DNA of 43,831 nucleotides, taken from contig DAHUZE010000105.1 of NCBI GenBank assembly GCA_027306755.1, positions 1-43,831 on the forward strand. Reading direction: 5' to 3'. The notes below the pieces were generated by a model, which was not told the DNA's origin, ran no database searches, and was given only the letters and a program-made list of their open reading frames with translations. Shown here piece by piece: positions 16,627-24,952 of the stretch (positions are counted from its first letter, which is position 1; the number at the start of each line of letters is the position of its first letter). Origin of the DNA: Acidimicrobiaceae bacterium (GTDB taxonomy: Bacteria; Actinomycetota; Acidimicrobiia; Acidimicrobiales; RAAP-2). Made by a program: the position numbers and the translations under genes.

Positions 16627-18780
16627 ATGGCCGACCCGATGGACCCTCCCCGCCCCGATCGGCGCCCGGCCGTCATCGAGGCGCACGGGGACGAGCGCAC
16701 CGACAACTGGTTCTGGCTGCATGACCGCAGCGATCCCCAGGTGCTGGCCCACCTGGAAGCCGAGCGGGCCCACGCCGACGCGGTGCTGGCCCGGCTGGAC
16801 CCGCTTCGAGACCAGCTCTACCGGGAGATCAAGGGCCGCGTTGCCGAGACCGACATGTCCACGCCGGTCAGGAACGGGGCGTGGTGGTACTACCGGCGAA
16901 CCCACGAGGGAGAGGCCTACCCCGTCCACTGCCGGCGCCCGGCGGATCGTGACGAGCCGCCCGTGGACGCCCCGGCGGGTGGAGGCGAGCAGGTCCTGCT
17001 GGACGAGAACCGCCTGGCTGACGGGCAGCGGTACCTGGAGGTCGCCAACCTGGTCGTGAGCCCCGACCACCGCTGGCTCGCCTTCGGCACCGACACCTCG
17101 GGGGCCGAGCTCTACGACCTCCGCTTCCGGTCGCTCGCACCGGGGGTGCCGGACCCCCCCGACGTGGTGGCCGCCACGTATTACGGCCTGGCCTGGGCCA
17201 ATGACAATGCCACCGTCTTCTACACGCGCGTGGACGACGCGATGCGCCCGCACCAGCTGTGGCGCCACCGGATGGGCGCACACCCCTCCGAGGACGTGCT
17301 GGTGCTCCAAGAGGACGACGAGCGCTTCACCCTGTCGGTAGGCAAGTCCAAGGACGACGCCCTGATCCTGGTCGTGCTGGAGAGCCATACCACGACGGAA
17401 TGGTGGACCATCCCAGCAGAGAGCCCCCAGGCGGCTCCGCGCGTGGTCCGTCCCCGATGTCAGGGCGTGGAGTACTCGGTAGAGCACCACCGGGGATGGC
17501 TCGTCGGGACCACCAACGACGGGGCTGAGGACTTCCGGGTGGTGGCCCGACGCCTCGACGGCTCCGACGAGGTGGAGCTGCTGGCCCACCGGCCCGGGAC
17601 GCGGGTGGAGGGCGTGGACGTCTTCGATCGCTGGCTGGTGGTGGACGAGCGCGTGGACGCAGAGCCCGGGCTGCGGATCGTGGAGATCCCCCGGGGCGGC
17701 CTGAGCGAGCTCGGCGGCGCCGACGTGATGGCCCGGAGCCGGGTGGTCCCGGTCGACCACCATCCAGCCGTCACCTGGGAGGGCTCCAACCCCGAGCCCG
17801 GCGCGGCTGCACTGCGGATCGGCCAGACCTCACTGGTGCTGCCGAGGACCACCTCGGACTACGACCTCGCCTCAGGCGCGGTGGCGGTCCGCAAGCGCCA
17901 GCCCGTCCTCGGCGGGTACGACCCGGACCGATATCGCACGTACCGCCTGTGGGTGCCGGCCGCCGACGGGGCCCGCATCCCCGTGTCGGTGGTCCACCGG
18001 GCCGACCTGCTCGCCGACGTCCACGCTGCACCCGGGACGCCCCCGCCCCGGCCCGCACCATGCCTCCTCTACGGCTACGGCTCCTACGAGGCATCGATCG
18101 ATCCGACGTTCTCGTCCATGCGCCTGTCCCTCCTGGACCGGGGCGTCATCTTCGCCATCGCCCACGTCCGGGGCGGCGGGGAGATGGGCCGGCGCTGGTC
18201 CCTGGACGGCAAGACGGCGCACAAGGAGCACACGGTCTCCGACTTCATCGCCTGCGCCCGCCACCTCGTGGACACCGGGTTCACCGCCCCCGACCGCCTG
18301 GCTGCCCGCGGCCGATCGGCCGGTGGCCTGCTCATGGGGGCAATCGTCAACCAGGCGCCGGAGCTCTTCACGGCCGTCGTCGCCGAGGTGCCGTTCGTGG
18401 ACTGCCTGACCACCATGCTGGACGAGACGCTGCCGCTCACCGTGGGCGAGTTCGAGGAGTGGGGCGACCCTGTCCGTGACGCCGCGGCCTACGCCACCAT
18501 CAAGGCCTACTCCCCCTACGACAACGTCCGGGGGCGAGACGACGACGGCCGCCGGATCCGACACCCGCGGATCTTCGCCACCGGAGCGCTCCACGACCCC
18601 CGGGTCGGCTTCTGGGAGCCGGCCAAGTGGGTAGCCAAGCTGCGGGACGAGGATCCGGACGTGGATGCCATCTTCCGCCCGGAGCTGTCCTCCGGCCACG
18701 GTGGGAAGTCCGGGCGCTACGACGCCTGGCAAGAGGAAGCACTCGTGTACGCCTTCGTCCTGGACGCGATCGGCGCCTGA
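16627..18780 (+). CDS. ptrB: Oligopeptidase B (prolyl oligopeptidase family S9A)
   Basis: This is a serine peptidase that cuts short peptides after Arg or Lys in the cytoplasm; no signal peptide is visible. The 717 residues comprise an N-terminal beta-propeller that gates access (about 70-420) and a C-terminal alpha/beta-hydrolase domain. The triad is Ser564 in GRSAGG, Asp657 in LHDPRVGFWEPAKW and His691 in SGHGGKSGR. The LHD..V.FWEPAKW block is diagnostic of oligopeptidase B rather than prolyl oligopeptidase. The gene starts 43 bases after the pilin operon and ends 7 bases from the stop of the convergent membrane protein. It appears to be a single transcription unit. Confidence 0.92.
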   Translation: MADPMDPPRPDRRPAVIEAHGDERTDNWFWLHDRSDPQVLAHLEAERAHADAVLARLDPLRDQLYREIKGRVAETDMSTPVRNGAWWYYRRTHEGEAYPVHCRRPADRDEPPVDAPAGGGEQVLLDENRLADGQRYLEVANLVVSPDHRWLAFGTDTSGAELYDLRFRSLAPGVPDPPDVVAATYYGLAWANDNATVFYTRVDDAMRPHQLWRHRMGAHPSEDVLVLQEDDERFTLSVGKSKDDALILVVLESHTTTEWWTIPAESPQAAPRVVRPRCQGVEYSVEHHRGWLVGTTNDGAEDFRVVARRLDGSDEVELLAHRPGTRVEGVDVFDRWLVVDERVDAEPGLRIVEIPRGGLSELGGADVMARSRVVPVDHHPAVTWEGSNPEPGAAALRIGQTSLVLPRTTSDYDLASGAVAVRKRQPVLGGYDPDRYRTYRLWVPAADGARIPVSVVHRADLLADVHAAPGTPPPRPAPCLLYGYGSYEASIDPTFSSMRLSLLDRGVIFAIAHVRGGGEMGRRWSLDGKTAHKEHTVSDFIACARHLVDTGFTAPDRLAARGRSAGGLLMGAIVNQAPELFTAVVAEVPFVDCLTTMLDETLPLTVGEFEEWGDPVRDAAAYATIKAYSPYDNVRGRDDDGRRIRHPRIFATGALHDPRVGFWEPAKWVAKLRDEDPDVDAIFRPELSSGHGGKSGRYDAWQEEALVYAFVLDAIGA

Positions 18781-18787
18781 CCGGCCC

Positions 18788-19573
18788 TCAGCCGGCGGGC
18801 GTCAGCGTCACCGTGAAGGGCGACTGCGCCCCGGAGGGGAGCCCGGCGGGGACGCCGTCGATCTTGAGCACGGCCACCGACGGGGCGCCGATCACCACCG
18901 TCGCCTGGCCGGAGAGCGTCAGCGGGCGTGTGGTCCCCGGTGTGATCGCCTGCGCGAGCACCGTCGTGCCCTTGGCGTTGGTGACGTCCATCCAGCAGGC
19001 ACCGGTGGTAGCTCCCAGGGACAGGGTGTACGACGTCGTTGCCGGCGCGTACGTGGCGGAGGACGTGGTGGCGTTGGACGCCGTGTAGCGGGCGGGAAGC
19101 GTGGTGGAGGTGGTGGACGTGGTGCCCGTAGGGCCATGGTGGTGCGACGCCGTGGCGGAGCCTGCGGGCCCGGACCGGGGGTGGTGGGCCCGCAGGCCCA
19201 CATAGAGGACAGCTCCCACGACCGCGGCCAGGATGGCGACCGCCAGGATCGGGGCACCCAACCGGCGGGGCTCGCGGTCCAGGGTCGCCATCAAGCGCCG
19301 GGACTGGCGTCCGGAGCGGGCGGGCGGGCCGGTGGAGGCCCGGCCCAGGGCCTCCAGACCCGAGTACCGTCCCATATCGGTGCGGGAACCGGCCTGCGGG
19401 CGGCTGCCCGTCCTCGGGGCCCGCTCCTGGCGCGGCTGCCCCTGGAGCTGCTCCAGGGTGCTCAGCGTGTCGCGGTAGCCCCGCACCGAGGTGGCGTCCC
19501 CGGGGCGCCGGCGACCCAGGAGCACCACGCAGGCAACGATGACGGCCACTCCTGCGACGACTTCGATCGCCAC
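18788..19573 (-). CDS. Two-TM membrane protein with RodZ-like C-terminal (DUF4115-type) domain
   Basis: This 261-residue membrane protein has a first membrane helix at about 3-20, a basic cytoplasmic linker of about 85 residues, a second helix at about 107-127, a Ser/Thr-rich extracellular linker, and a C-terminal beta domain. That domain (about 190-259) has CWMDVTNAKG, PGTTRPLTL and VAVLKIDG and resembles the outer domain of the cell-shape protein RodZ. The N-terminal helix-turn-helix of RodZ, which binds MreB, is absent. Start GTG 19573 is chosen because GGGGAGG lies 5 bases upstream; the frame is open 22 codons further. An envelope role is inferred; the exact function is unknown. Confidence 0.65.
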   Translation of the reverse strand: MAIEVVAGVAVIVACVVLLGRRRPGDATSVRGYRDTLSTLEQLQGQPRQERAPRTGSRPQAGSRTDMGRYSGLEALGRASTGPPARSGRQSRRLMATLDREPRRLGAPILAVAILAAVVGAVLYVGLRAHHPRSGPAGSATASHHHGPTGTTSTTSTTLPARYTASNATTSSATYAPATTSYTLSLGATTGACWMDVTNAKGTTVLAQAITPGTTRPLTLSGQATVVIGAPSVAVLKIDGVPAGLPSGAQSPFTVTLTPAG

Positions 19574-19712
19574 GCTCACCTCCCCATATAAACACCGAAG
19601 GTGTGGCAGTCCGTGCCGTACCGATGCTCGGTCCGTCATTCAGGCCCAGGATCGAACTTCATTTTCATCGAGAAGCACAAATGATCTTCCCCCCTAACCC
19701 CGGCAGACCGGG

Positions 19713-19718
19713 TACTAT
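19713..19718 (+). promoter_or_regulatory. -10 element of the TetR gene
   Basis: TACTAT lies in the 225-base divergent gap, 80 bases before GTG 19799, which leaves a transcribed leader ending in GGAGGAG. On the other strand, TTTATAT near 19585-19592 is a candidate -10 for the divergent membrane-protein gene. Confidence 0.4.
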
Positions 19719-19798
19719 TTGCAGCGTGGGTTCGCACGGCGGGAACCTTTCAGCAAGACTGGTGTTGTCCGTGCCGGCGGGAGCGGAGGAGAGATCCA

Positions 19799-20392
19799 GT
19801 GGTGGCGATCGGAATCGAAAAGGTCGACGGACGGCGCGCTCGGGGGCTGCGCACGAGGGACGCGATCATCAGCGCTCTCCTCGATCTGATTGCCGGAGGT
19901 GACATCGCACCCACGGCCCAGCGCATCGCCGATCGTGCCGGTGTTTCCGTTCGCTCCGTGTACCAGCACTTTGCCGATGTCGAAGGTCTCTATGCCGATG
20001 CAGCGGACCGGACGTACGAGTGGGTGCGGCAGACGGCCAAGGTCATCGACCCGTCGCTTCCCATCGCACGCCGGGTGGAGGCGTTCGTGGACGACCGGGC
20101 CGGCACGCTCGAGTCCCTGCTCCCCTTCCACCGGGCAGTGCGGCTGATGGAGCCCAGCTCCGACCGGGTCCGCAACTACCGCGTCAGTATGGAGAAGTGG
20201 GAGAAGGACCGCATCGCCAAGGTGTTCGCGGTCGAGCTCAAGGGGATCGAGACGTCGCGCCGCAGCGCCGTCCACGGGGCCATCGACGTCCTGTCCAGCA
20301 CCGATTCCTGGGACCACCTGCGCCGGGGCGGCCAGTCCGCCCGGGTGGGGCGTCAGGTGCTGCGAACGGGGATCCTCGCCCTGCTCTCGTAG
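19799..20392 (+). CDS. TetR/AcrR family transcriptional regulator
   Basis: This one-component repressor-type regulator has 197 residues. The N-terminal helix-turn-helix (about residues 20-65) contains TAQRIADRAGVSVRSVYQHF, the usual TetR recognition helix ending in Y.HF. The C-terminal ligand-binding domain is divergent, so the inducer cannot be predicted. Start GTG 19799 follows GGAGGAG at 7 bases; a second GTG follows immediately. It stands alone: the upstream gene is divergent and the downstream epimerase-like gene is convergent, with stop codons 4 bases apart. Autoregulation, or control of the divergent RodZ-tail gene, is possible but not shown. Confidence 0.9.
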   Translation: MVAIGIEKVDGRRARGLRTRDAIISALLDLIAGGDIAPTAQRIADRAGVSVRSVYQHFADVEGLYADAADRTYEWVRQTAKVIDPSLPIARRVEAFVDDRAGTLESLLPFHRAVRLMEPSSDRVRNYRVSMEKWEKDRIAKVFAVELKGIETSRRSAVHGAIDVLSSTDSWDHLRRGGQSARVGRQVLRTGILALLS

Positions 20393-20395
20393 GCG

Positions 20396-20938
20396 TCAGG
20401 TCCGGAGCCCGGCTCGGGGACGGACCGTGATGTCCCGCTTGCAGGGGTTCGACCGGTCCCGAGCCGAGAGCACCGGGTCGGTGATGCCCCAGTCCGCAGC
20501 TACGTCGGGGTCGTCCCAGGCCAAGCCGAGCTCGTCGGCGGGGTTGTAGTACCCGTCCACCAGGTACCACAGGAGCAGATCGGTCAGCGCGGCAAAGCCG
20601 TGCGCCACTCCTGGCGGGATGAACAGGCCCCGGTCCTCCGCCCCGTCGGCCTCGATGGTCTCCGTGGTCCCCTCGGTCGGCGAGCCCTCACGGAGGTCGT
20701 GCAGCACGATCCTCGCCCGACCCCGCAGCACGTACCAGTAGTCGGCCTGGTGCAGGTGGTAGTGGAGGCCCACCACCGCCCCCCCCTGCTTCTCGGACCG
20801 GTTGCCCTGGAGCATCTCCCGACCCAGAGGGAACCACTGGCGGCGGTAGGTCTCCACGAAGCGGCCCCGTTCGTCGCCGTGGGCCTCGGGCTCGACGACG
20901 AGGACGTCGGCAATGGTTGCAGGCTTGAGACTGGGCAC
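20396..20938 (-). CDS. dTDP-4-dehydrorhamnose 3,5-epimerase (RmlC)-like cupin
   Basis: This 180-residue cupin of the RmlC family epimerises nucleotide-linked keto-sugars. Recognisable blocks are GDERGRFVETYRRQW, the active-site GLHYH with His59, IPPGVAHGF, YLVDGYYNPADE and LAWDDPD. Two canonical features differ. The family's RGLHYQ has Val56 in place of the Arg that contacts the nucleotide phosphate, and the QGKL.RV segment reads ADYWYVLRG. This suggests a different sugar nucleotide or a divergent role. No other dTDP-rhamnose gene (rmlA, B, D) is in the window. It starts at GTG 20938, 18 bases after the flavin-reductase stop, and probably ends the - strand cluster. Confidence 0.8.
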   Translation of the reverse strand: MPSLKPATIADVLVVEPEAHGDERGRFVETYRRQWFPLGREMLQGNRSEKQGGAVVGLHYHLHQADYWYVLRGRARIVLHDLREGSPTEGTTETIEADGAEDRGLFIPPGVAHGFAALTDLLLWYLVDGYYNPADELGLAWDDPDVAADWGITDPVLSARDRSNPCKRDITVRPRAGLRT

Positions 20939-20956
20939 CGGGCGAGCGTAGTGGGA

Positions 20957-21502
20957 TCAGCCCGGCAGCGGAGGCGCCGGGGGAGGCGGCTCCGGGTTCA
21001 GGGGCGCGGGCTGGGGAGGCTGCGGAGGCAGGGGCATCAGCCGGCGGTACCGGCCACGGTAGAAGAGGAGCGGCTCCCCGGTCCCGACACCGAGCCGCTG
21101 CACCCGGCCGGTCACCAGCTCATGGTCGCCGGCATCGTGGACGGCCTCGAGCCGGCACTCCACCCAGGCCAGCGTCCCGTCCAGCACGGGGGTCCCGGCG
21201 TCTCCCAGCCGCCAGGCCACGCCGGCGAACTTGTCGCCGCCGGAGAGGGCGAAGGTGCGGCACAGCGCTTCCTGGTCTTCGGCCAGGACGTTGACGCAGA
21301 ACGCCCCCGCCTTCACCATCCTGGGCCAGCTGGTGGACGACTTGGATGGCGCCAGCGCCACCATCGGGGGGTCCAGCGACAACGCGGCGAACGCCTGACA
21401 GGTGAAGCCCACCGGAGCGCCGTCCTCCATCGCCGTCACGACCGTGATCCCGGTGGCGAACTGGCCCAGCACGTTCCGGAAGGCGGCGGGGTCGATCGTC
21501 AC
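20957..21502 (-). CDS. Flavin reductase-like domain protein
   Basis: This 181-residue protein has the FMN-binding split-barrel of NAD(P)H:flavin reductases such as HpaC. The blocks FATGITVVTA, GFTCQAFAALSLDPPMV, FCVNVL and the His of DAGDHELVTGRV fit the family. Such enzymes supply reduced flavin to a partner oxygenase or reduce flavin in other roles. No oxygenase partner is nearby. Its last 25 or so residues are extraordinarily Pro-rich and lie beyond the normal domain end. The start GTG 21502 overlaps the stop of the upstream MBL gene as GTGA, so translation is likely coupled. Confidence 0.85.
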   Translation of the reverse strand: MTIDPAAFRNVLGQFATGITVVTAMEDGAPVGFTCQAFAALSLDPPMVALAPSKSSTSWPRMVKAGAFCVNVLAEDQEALCRTFALSGGDKFAGVAWRLGDAGTPVLDGTLAWVECRLEAVHDAGDHELVTGRVQRLGVGTGEPLLFYRGRYRRLMPLPPQPPQPAPLNPEPPPPAPPLPG

Positions 21503-22344
21503 AGCGCCACGGTCATCCCCTCGACGGCCACGGACACATCGTCCACCCTGCGGGCGTCGGGCAGGCGGCGGGCACGCCGCAGCAGCACACCCATCTCGCG
21601 GTCACCGTGCGACGGGTCGTGGTGGAACAACAGGACGCGGCGGGCCGAGCATTCGGCGGCCACCCGCACCGCGTACGCGACAGTGGAGTGCCCCCAAGCG
21701 GACTTCGACGAGAACTCGTCGTCCGTGTACTGGGCATCGTGGAGGAGGACGTCCACGCCGTCGCAGAGCTCACGGACGCCCGGAGCCACCGTGCGCCGGT
21801 CGAGCGGGGCCTGGTGGTCCGGGAGGTATGCCAGACTGCTGCCGCCGGCGTCCACCCGGAACCCCAGCGTCCTGCCCGGATGCTGCACCCGGGCGGCCCG
21901 GACGGTGAACGCGCCCACCGTGAACTCCTGGTCGTCCACCTCGCGGATGTCGATCTCGCCGGCCGCGTCCGTCATCTGAACGGGGAAGAACGGCGGCTGG
22001 ACGGCGGACGCCAGCGTCTCACGGAGCGTCCCTTCCTCCTGGCTCGGACCGTAGATCGTCAGCACGGCACCCGGGTCCAGCAACGGAGAGAAGAACGGCA
22101 GCCCAAGGATGTGGTCGAAGTGCAGGTGCGTGAGCAGGGCACTGGCCCGGAGCGGGCTGCCCTCGCGGCGCGCGGACGCCCGCAGAACGTCACCCAGAGC
22201 CCGGAGCCCGGTTCCGAGGTCCAGGACGAGCGGTGCCTCCCCGTCGAGCCGGATGGCGGTGCACGACGTGTTTCCCCCAACCCGGCGGTAGCGGTCACCG
22301 GCGCAGGGGCAGGATCCTCGCACGCCGAAGAACGTCACCTCCAC
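21499..22344 (-). CDS. MBL-fold metallohydrolase, RNase Z/PhnP-like
   Basis: This 281-residue protein has the two-metal site THLHFDHILG (HxHxDH), then HDAQYTDDE (Asp/His), GHSTV and LFHHDPSHGD near the C-terminus. It also has an N-terminal FFGVRGSCPC strand and GGNTSC typical of the RNase Z/PhnP/cyclic phosphodiesterase branch. The likely reaction is phosphodiester hydrolysis, with the substrate unknown. The frame is open upstream through mutY. GTG 22344 is chosen because it gives the standard N-terminus 22 bases after the mutY stop; GTG 22338 is equally possible. Its stop overlaps the flavin-reductase start. Confidence 0.82.
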   Translation of the reverse strand: MEVTFFGVRGSCPCAGDRYRRVGGNTSCTAIRLDGEAPLVLDLGTGLRALGDVLRASARREGSPLRASALLTHLHFDHILGLPFFSPLLDPGAVLTIYGPSQEEGTLRETLASAVQPPFFPVQMTDAAGEIDIREVDDQEFTVGAFTVRAARVQHPGRTLGFRVDAGGSSLAYLPDHQAPLDRRTVAPGVRELCDGVDVLLHDAQYTDDEFSSKSAWGHSTVAYAVRVAAECSARRVLLFHHDPSHGDREMGVLLRRARRLPDARRVDDVSVAVEGMTVAL

Positions 22345-22366
22345 CGGGCCACCGTAACCGCCGCGC

Positions 22367-23266
22367 TCACGCCAACTGCAGCGATTCCCCCTCCCAACGG
22401 GCGATCCCGTCGGCGACAAGGCCGTCGGCCGCGGCCCGGGCGCGGTCAGCGTCGTCGGGCCATCCGGCAGTTCGGGCGAGCGTGGCGGCGGCGATCGGCG
22501 AGGCCCGGAGCGCCGCCACCAGGCGCCCGCGCCCCTGGCGGTCCGAGCCGGCGAACGCCGACTGCCTGCGGCCGGTGGCGGCGGGATCCAAGCCCGACCC
22601 GCCGGCCCGAAGCCAGCTGCAGCGCCGCCGCAGAGCGCAACGTGTGCATCCCGGACGGCGCGCCGTGCAGACCTGGGCACCGATGTCGAACAGCGCCTGG
22701 TTGAACCGCCACGAGCCGGTATCGGGCACCAGGAAGTCCGCCAGCTCCTGCGCTTCGCCCTTTCGCAGCGGCCTCCCGGTCACCGCCCGGGCCAGCACGC
22801 GAGCAACGTTGGTGTCGACGACGCCCACCTGCGAACCGAACGCGAAGGCCAGGACCGCCCGGGCCGTGTACTCCCCCACCCCCGGCAGCGCTCGGAGTGA
22901 CCGAAGGTCGCCCGGGACCCGCCCTCCGTGGCCGTGGACAATGATCTGCGCCGTCCGGTGAAGATTGACCGCACGGCGGTTGTAGCCGAGCCCCTCCCAC
23001 AGGCGGACCACGTCGGCGGTACCGGCCGCTGCGCACGTTCCGGGGTCAGGGAAGCGGTGGATGAACGCCTCGTACGGGGCCACCACCCGCGACGCCTGGG
23101 TCTGTTGCAGCATCACCTCGCTCACCAGGACCAGCCAGGGATCCCGCGTGCGGCGCCAGGGCAGGTCCCGCCACAGGTGGTCGCCGGCTCCGAGCACCGC
23201 TCGACGGAAGCCGTCCCGGCGAGCGACCGAGACGGCAACGGGATCGGTCGCCGCCGTCAGCTCCAC
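22367..23266 (-). CDS. mutY: A/G-specific adenine glycosylase MutY
   Basis: MutY removes adenine mispaired with 8-oxoguanine in base-excision repair. The 299 residues include PWRRTRDPW, the catalytic Glu50 in SEVMLQQTQ, the helix-hairpin-helix LPGVGEYTA, catalytic Asp151 in VVDTNVARV, and the [4Fe-4S] loop with Cys200, Cys207, Cys210 and Cys216 (C-x6-C-x2-C-x5-C). The C-terminal NUDIX-like 8-oxoG recognition domain of E. coli MutY is shortened to a small helical tail, as in other actinobacteria. GTG 23266 is the likely start; it lies inside the end of the hydratase gene with a 10-base overlap. The longer frame upstream is the hydratase read out of frame. Confidence 0.93.
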   Translation of the reverse strand: MELTAATDPVAVSVARRDGFRRAVLGAGDHLWRDLPWRRTRDPWLVLVSEVMLQQTQASRVVAPYEAFIHRFPDPGTCAAAGTADVVRLWEGLGYNRRAVNLHRTAQIIVHGHGGRVPGDLRSLRALPGVGEYTARAVLAFAFGSQVGVVDTNVARVLARAVTGRPLRKGEAQELADFLVPDTGSWRFNQALFDIGAQVCTARRPGCTRCALRRRCSWLRAGGSGLDPAATGRRQSAFAGSDRQGRGRLVAALRASPIAAATLARTAGWPDDADRARAAADGLVADGIARWEGESLQLA

Positions 23267-23769
23267 ACGTCGTCTTCGTAGGGGCGCCGCCGCGCCGGCA
23301 GTGAGTCTCGCATCCAGACCATCACCTTGCGCCGGAAGGAGCAGACCTCTTCGCCGCGCTGGTTGAACGCCCTGGTCTCCACCGTCACGATTCCCCGGTC
23401 CCCCTTGGACTTGGAGGGAACCTTCCCCAGCACCTTCGTCTCGGCGTAGATGGTGTCGCCATGGAAGGTCGGGGAGCGGTGGACGAGCGACTCCACCTCC
23501 AGGTTGGCGATGGCGGACCCGCTCACGTCCGGCACGCTCATGCCCAGGGCGACGGAGTACACGAGGTTGCCCACAACCACGTTGCGGCCGTGCACCGTCT
23601 CGTGCTCGGCAAACCAGGCATTGGTGTGCAGCGGATGGTGGTTCATCGTCTGCATGCAGAACTGGTGGTCGTCGTACTCGGTGATGGTCTTGCCCGGCCA
23701 ATGGCGGTAGACGTCCCCCGCCTCGAAGTCCTCGAAGCAGCGGCCGAACGGGCGGTCGTACGTGGTCAT
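23257..23769 (-). CDS. mch: Mesaconyl-CoA hydratase, short actinobacterial MaoC type (MeaC-like)
   Basis: This 170-residue hot-dog-fold (R)-hydratase has the hydratase-2 motif in EYDDHQFC...NHHPLHTN, with catalytic Asp and His. The segments HWPGKTITEYDDH, GMSVPDVSG.AIANLEVES and PTFHGDTIY match, from memory, the short MaoC-like protein of the Streptomyces ethylmalonyl-CoA pathway operon. The expected reaction is hydration of mesaconyl-C1-CoA to beta-methylmalyl-CoA. That fits the methylsuccinyl-CoA dehydrogenase (24953) and malyl-CoA lyase (26517) found nearby. Start ATG 23769 is the natural one. The gene overlaps mutY by 10 bases and is 58 bases from the small unknown gene upstream. Confidence 0.85.
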   Translation of the reverse strand: MTTYDRPFGRCFEDFEAGDVYRHWPGKTITEYDDHQFCMQTMNHHPLHTNAWFAEHETVHGRNVVVGNLVYSVALGMSVPDVSGSAIANLEVESLVHRSPTFHGDTIYAETKVLGKVPSKSKGDRGIVTVETRAFNQRGEEVCSFRRKVMVWMRDSLPARRRPYEDDVWS

Positions 23770-23827
23770 GGCGCTGGTGTAGTACGGAGTCTGCCCGGCC
23801 GTCCACCCGCCGAGAGCCGGCGCGGGA

Positions 23828-24259
23828 TCAGTCCGCCGGTGGGCGGGGCCTGGTCGTGAACCCCACCGACGCGCCTGGGAGCGACTCCCCGTCGATCATC
23901 AGCCGCCAGGTGTAGCGGGACCCGTCCGGGAGCGGGATGGGGCCCATGTTGACGGCGAGGGCGACATCGATGGGCGACCCTTCGGGAACCGAAGGCGGGT
24001 GGGTGACGGTGAACTCACCCCGGACCTCCACTGCCTGGGTTCCTTCGGGGGTCTGCACCAGCACCGGACGGCCGTCGGCGTCCTCCAGGAACAGCTCCCA
24101 GTGGTGGGTGCGGTCGGCTTCGTTCCAGTCCACCTCAACCTTGAGGGCCACGGCCGACGGGACGGGCTCCGGGCCCGTCATCGACCATCCGCCCCCGAGG
24201 ATGTAGAGCTTGCCGTCCGCCACCTGTGCGGCGTCGCACAACAGCATCGTCACGTTCAC
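23828..24259 (-). CDS. Conserved hypothetical protein, DUF6941-like
   Basis: This 143-residue protein begins NVTMLLCDAAQVADGKLYILGGGW, split here as the block LLCDAAQV and the block LYILGGGW. I associate that pattern with a small actinobacterial family of unknown function (DUF6941-like). The rest is predicted beta-rich, with VDWNEADR, WELFLEDADG and YTWRLMIDG, and no catalytic motif or signal peptide. Start GTG 24259 is supported by a TAGCCT hexamer 7 bases upstream and by the family N-terminus; the frame itself runs much further. It is the first gene of the - strand cluster containing the hydratase, mutY, the MBL hydrolase, flavin reductase and epimerase-like genes. Confidence 0.72.
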   Translation of the reverse strand: MNVTMLLCDAAQVADGKLYILGGGWSMTGPEPVPSAVALKVEVDWNEADRTHHWELFLEDADGRPVLVQTPEGTQAVEVRGEFTVTHPPSVPEGSPIDVALAVNMGPIPLPDGSRYTWRLMIDGESLPGASVGFTTRPRPPAD

Positions 24260-24266
24260 CGGGACG

Positions 24267-24272
24267 AGGCTA
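24267..24272 (-). promoter_or_regulatory. Probable leaderless -10 element of the - strand cluster
   Basis: On the - strand TAGCCT is followed by 7 bases and then GTG 24259, with no ribosome-binding sequence. The same hexamer with 6-base spacing precedes the MFS gene at 41307. Confidence 0.45.
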
Positions 24273-24310
24273 GCTGTCGCGTACGGCGGGGCGTGCCAGG
24301 ATGCGCCCCC

Positions 24311-24946
24311 ATGGACACCCTGCGCGACGACGTCTACCGCCGGCCTCTGGCGACGGCCCTGGACCGGCTCGGGGTGGCGCGGGGCTGGCGGGTCGTGGAC
24401 GTCGGAGCCGGACAGGGAGACGTGGCGGTAGCCCTGGCGGAGGTGGTCGGGCACGAGGGCCGGGTCTACGCCGTGGACAGCGACCCCCTGGCCCGCGACG
24501 AGACCGCCTCGGCAGCGGCGGCCCACAGCCAGGTGGTCACCATCACCCAGACGGCCGAGGACCTGCTGCTCCCCGAAGCGGTCGACCTCGCCTTCTGCCG
24601 GTTCCTGCTCCTCCACGTCGTCGACCCGTGCGCGGTGGTGGCCCGGATGGCTGCGGCTGTCCGGCCTGGGGGATGGATCGTGCTGCAGGAGCCCATCACC
24701 TCGGCCGGACGCGTCGGGGGCGCGCCGCTGTCGATGCCCGATGCCCGCCATGCCGACGTGGGCGCCCTGCTGCCCGCCCTGGTCCGCACGTGCGGCGTGG
24801 ACCTGGTGGATGCGTGGGCCGAGGCGCCCGCCGGAGCCGGCCCCGGTCCAGTCGCCAGCTACCTGACCTCGCTCACGGGCGTGGACCCCTGCGAGGACCC
24901 TGTCGTGCTCCCCCCGCTCGTGACGGTCCTCGGGCGGTGCCGGTAA
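24311..24946 (+). CDS. SAM-dependent methyltransferase (class I)
   Basis: This 211-residue Rossmann-fold methyltransferase has motif I VVDVGAGQGDVAVAL (about residues 29-43) and an acidic residue ending strand 2 (VYAVDSD). AEDLLLPEAVDLAFCRFLLLH fits motifs II-III, and VRPGGWIVLQEP is the usual motif after them. There are no membrane segments and the substrate is unknown. ATG 24311 is chosen because it gives the complete fold; the frame is open over 100 codons upstream, antisense to the previous gene. It is divergent from the DUF6941-like gene by 51 bases and ends 6 bases before the methylsuccinyl-CoA dehydrogenase start, so the two are probably cotranscribed. Confidence 0.82.
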   Translation: MDTLRDDVYRRPLATALDRLGVARGWRVVDVGAGQGDVAVALAEVVGHEGRVYAVDSDPLARDETASAAAAHSQVVTITQTAEDLLLPEAVDLAFCRFLLLHVVDPCAVVARMAAAVRPGGWIVLQEPITSAGRVGGAPLSMPDARHADVGALLPALVRTCGVDLVDAWAEAPAGAGPGPVASYLTSLTGVDPCEDPVVLPPLVTVLGRCR

Positions 24947-24952
24947 CGTGCC

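Noticed and set aside
20430-20470. tRNA-like GGTTCGA stretch
   Set aside because: It lies inside the RmlC-like coding sequence and no cloverleaf can be formed around it.
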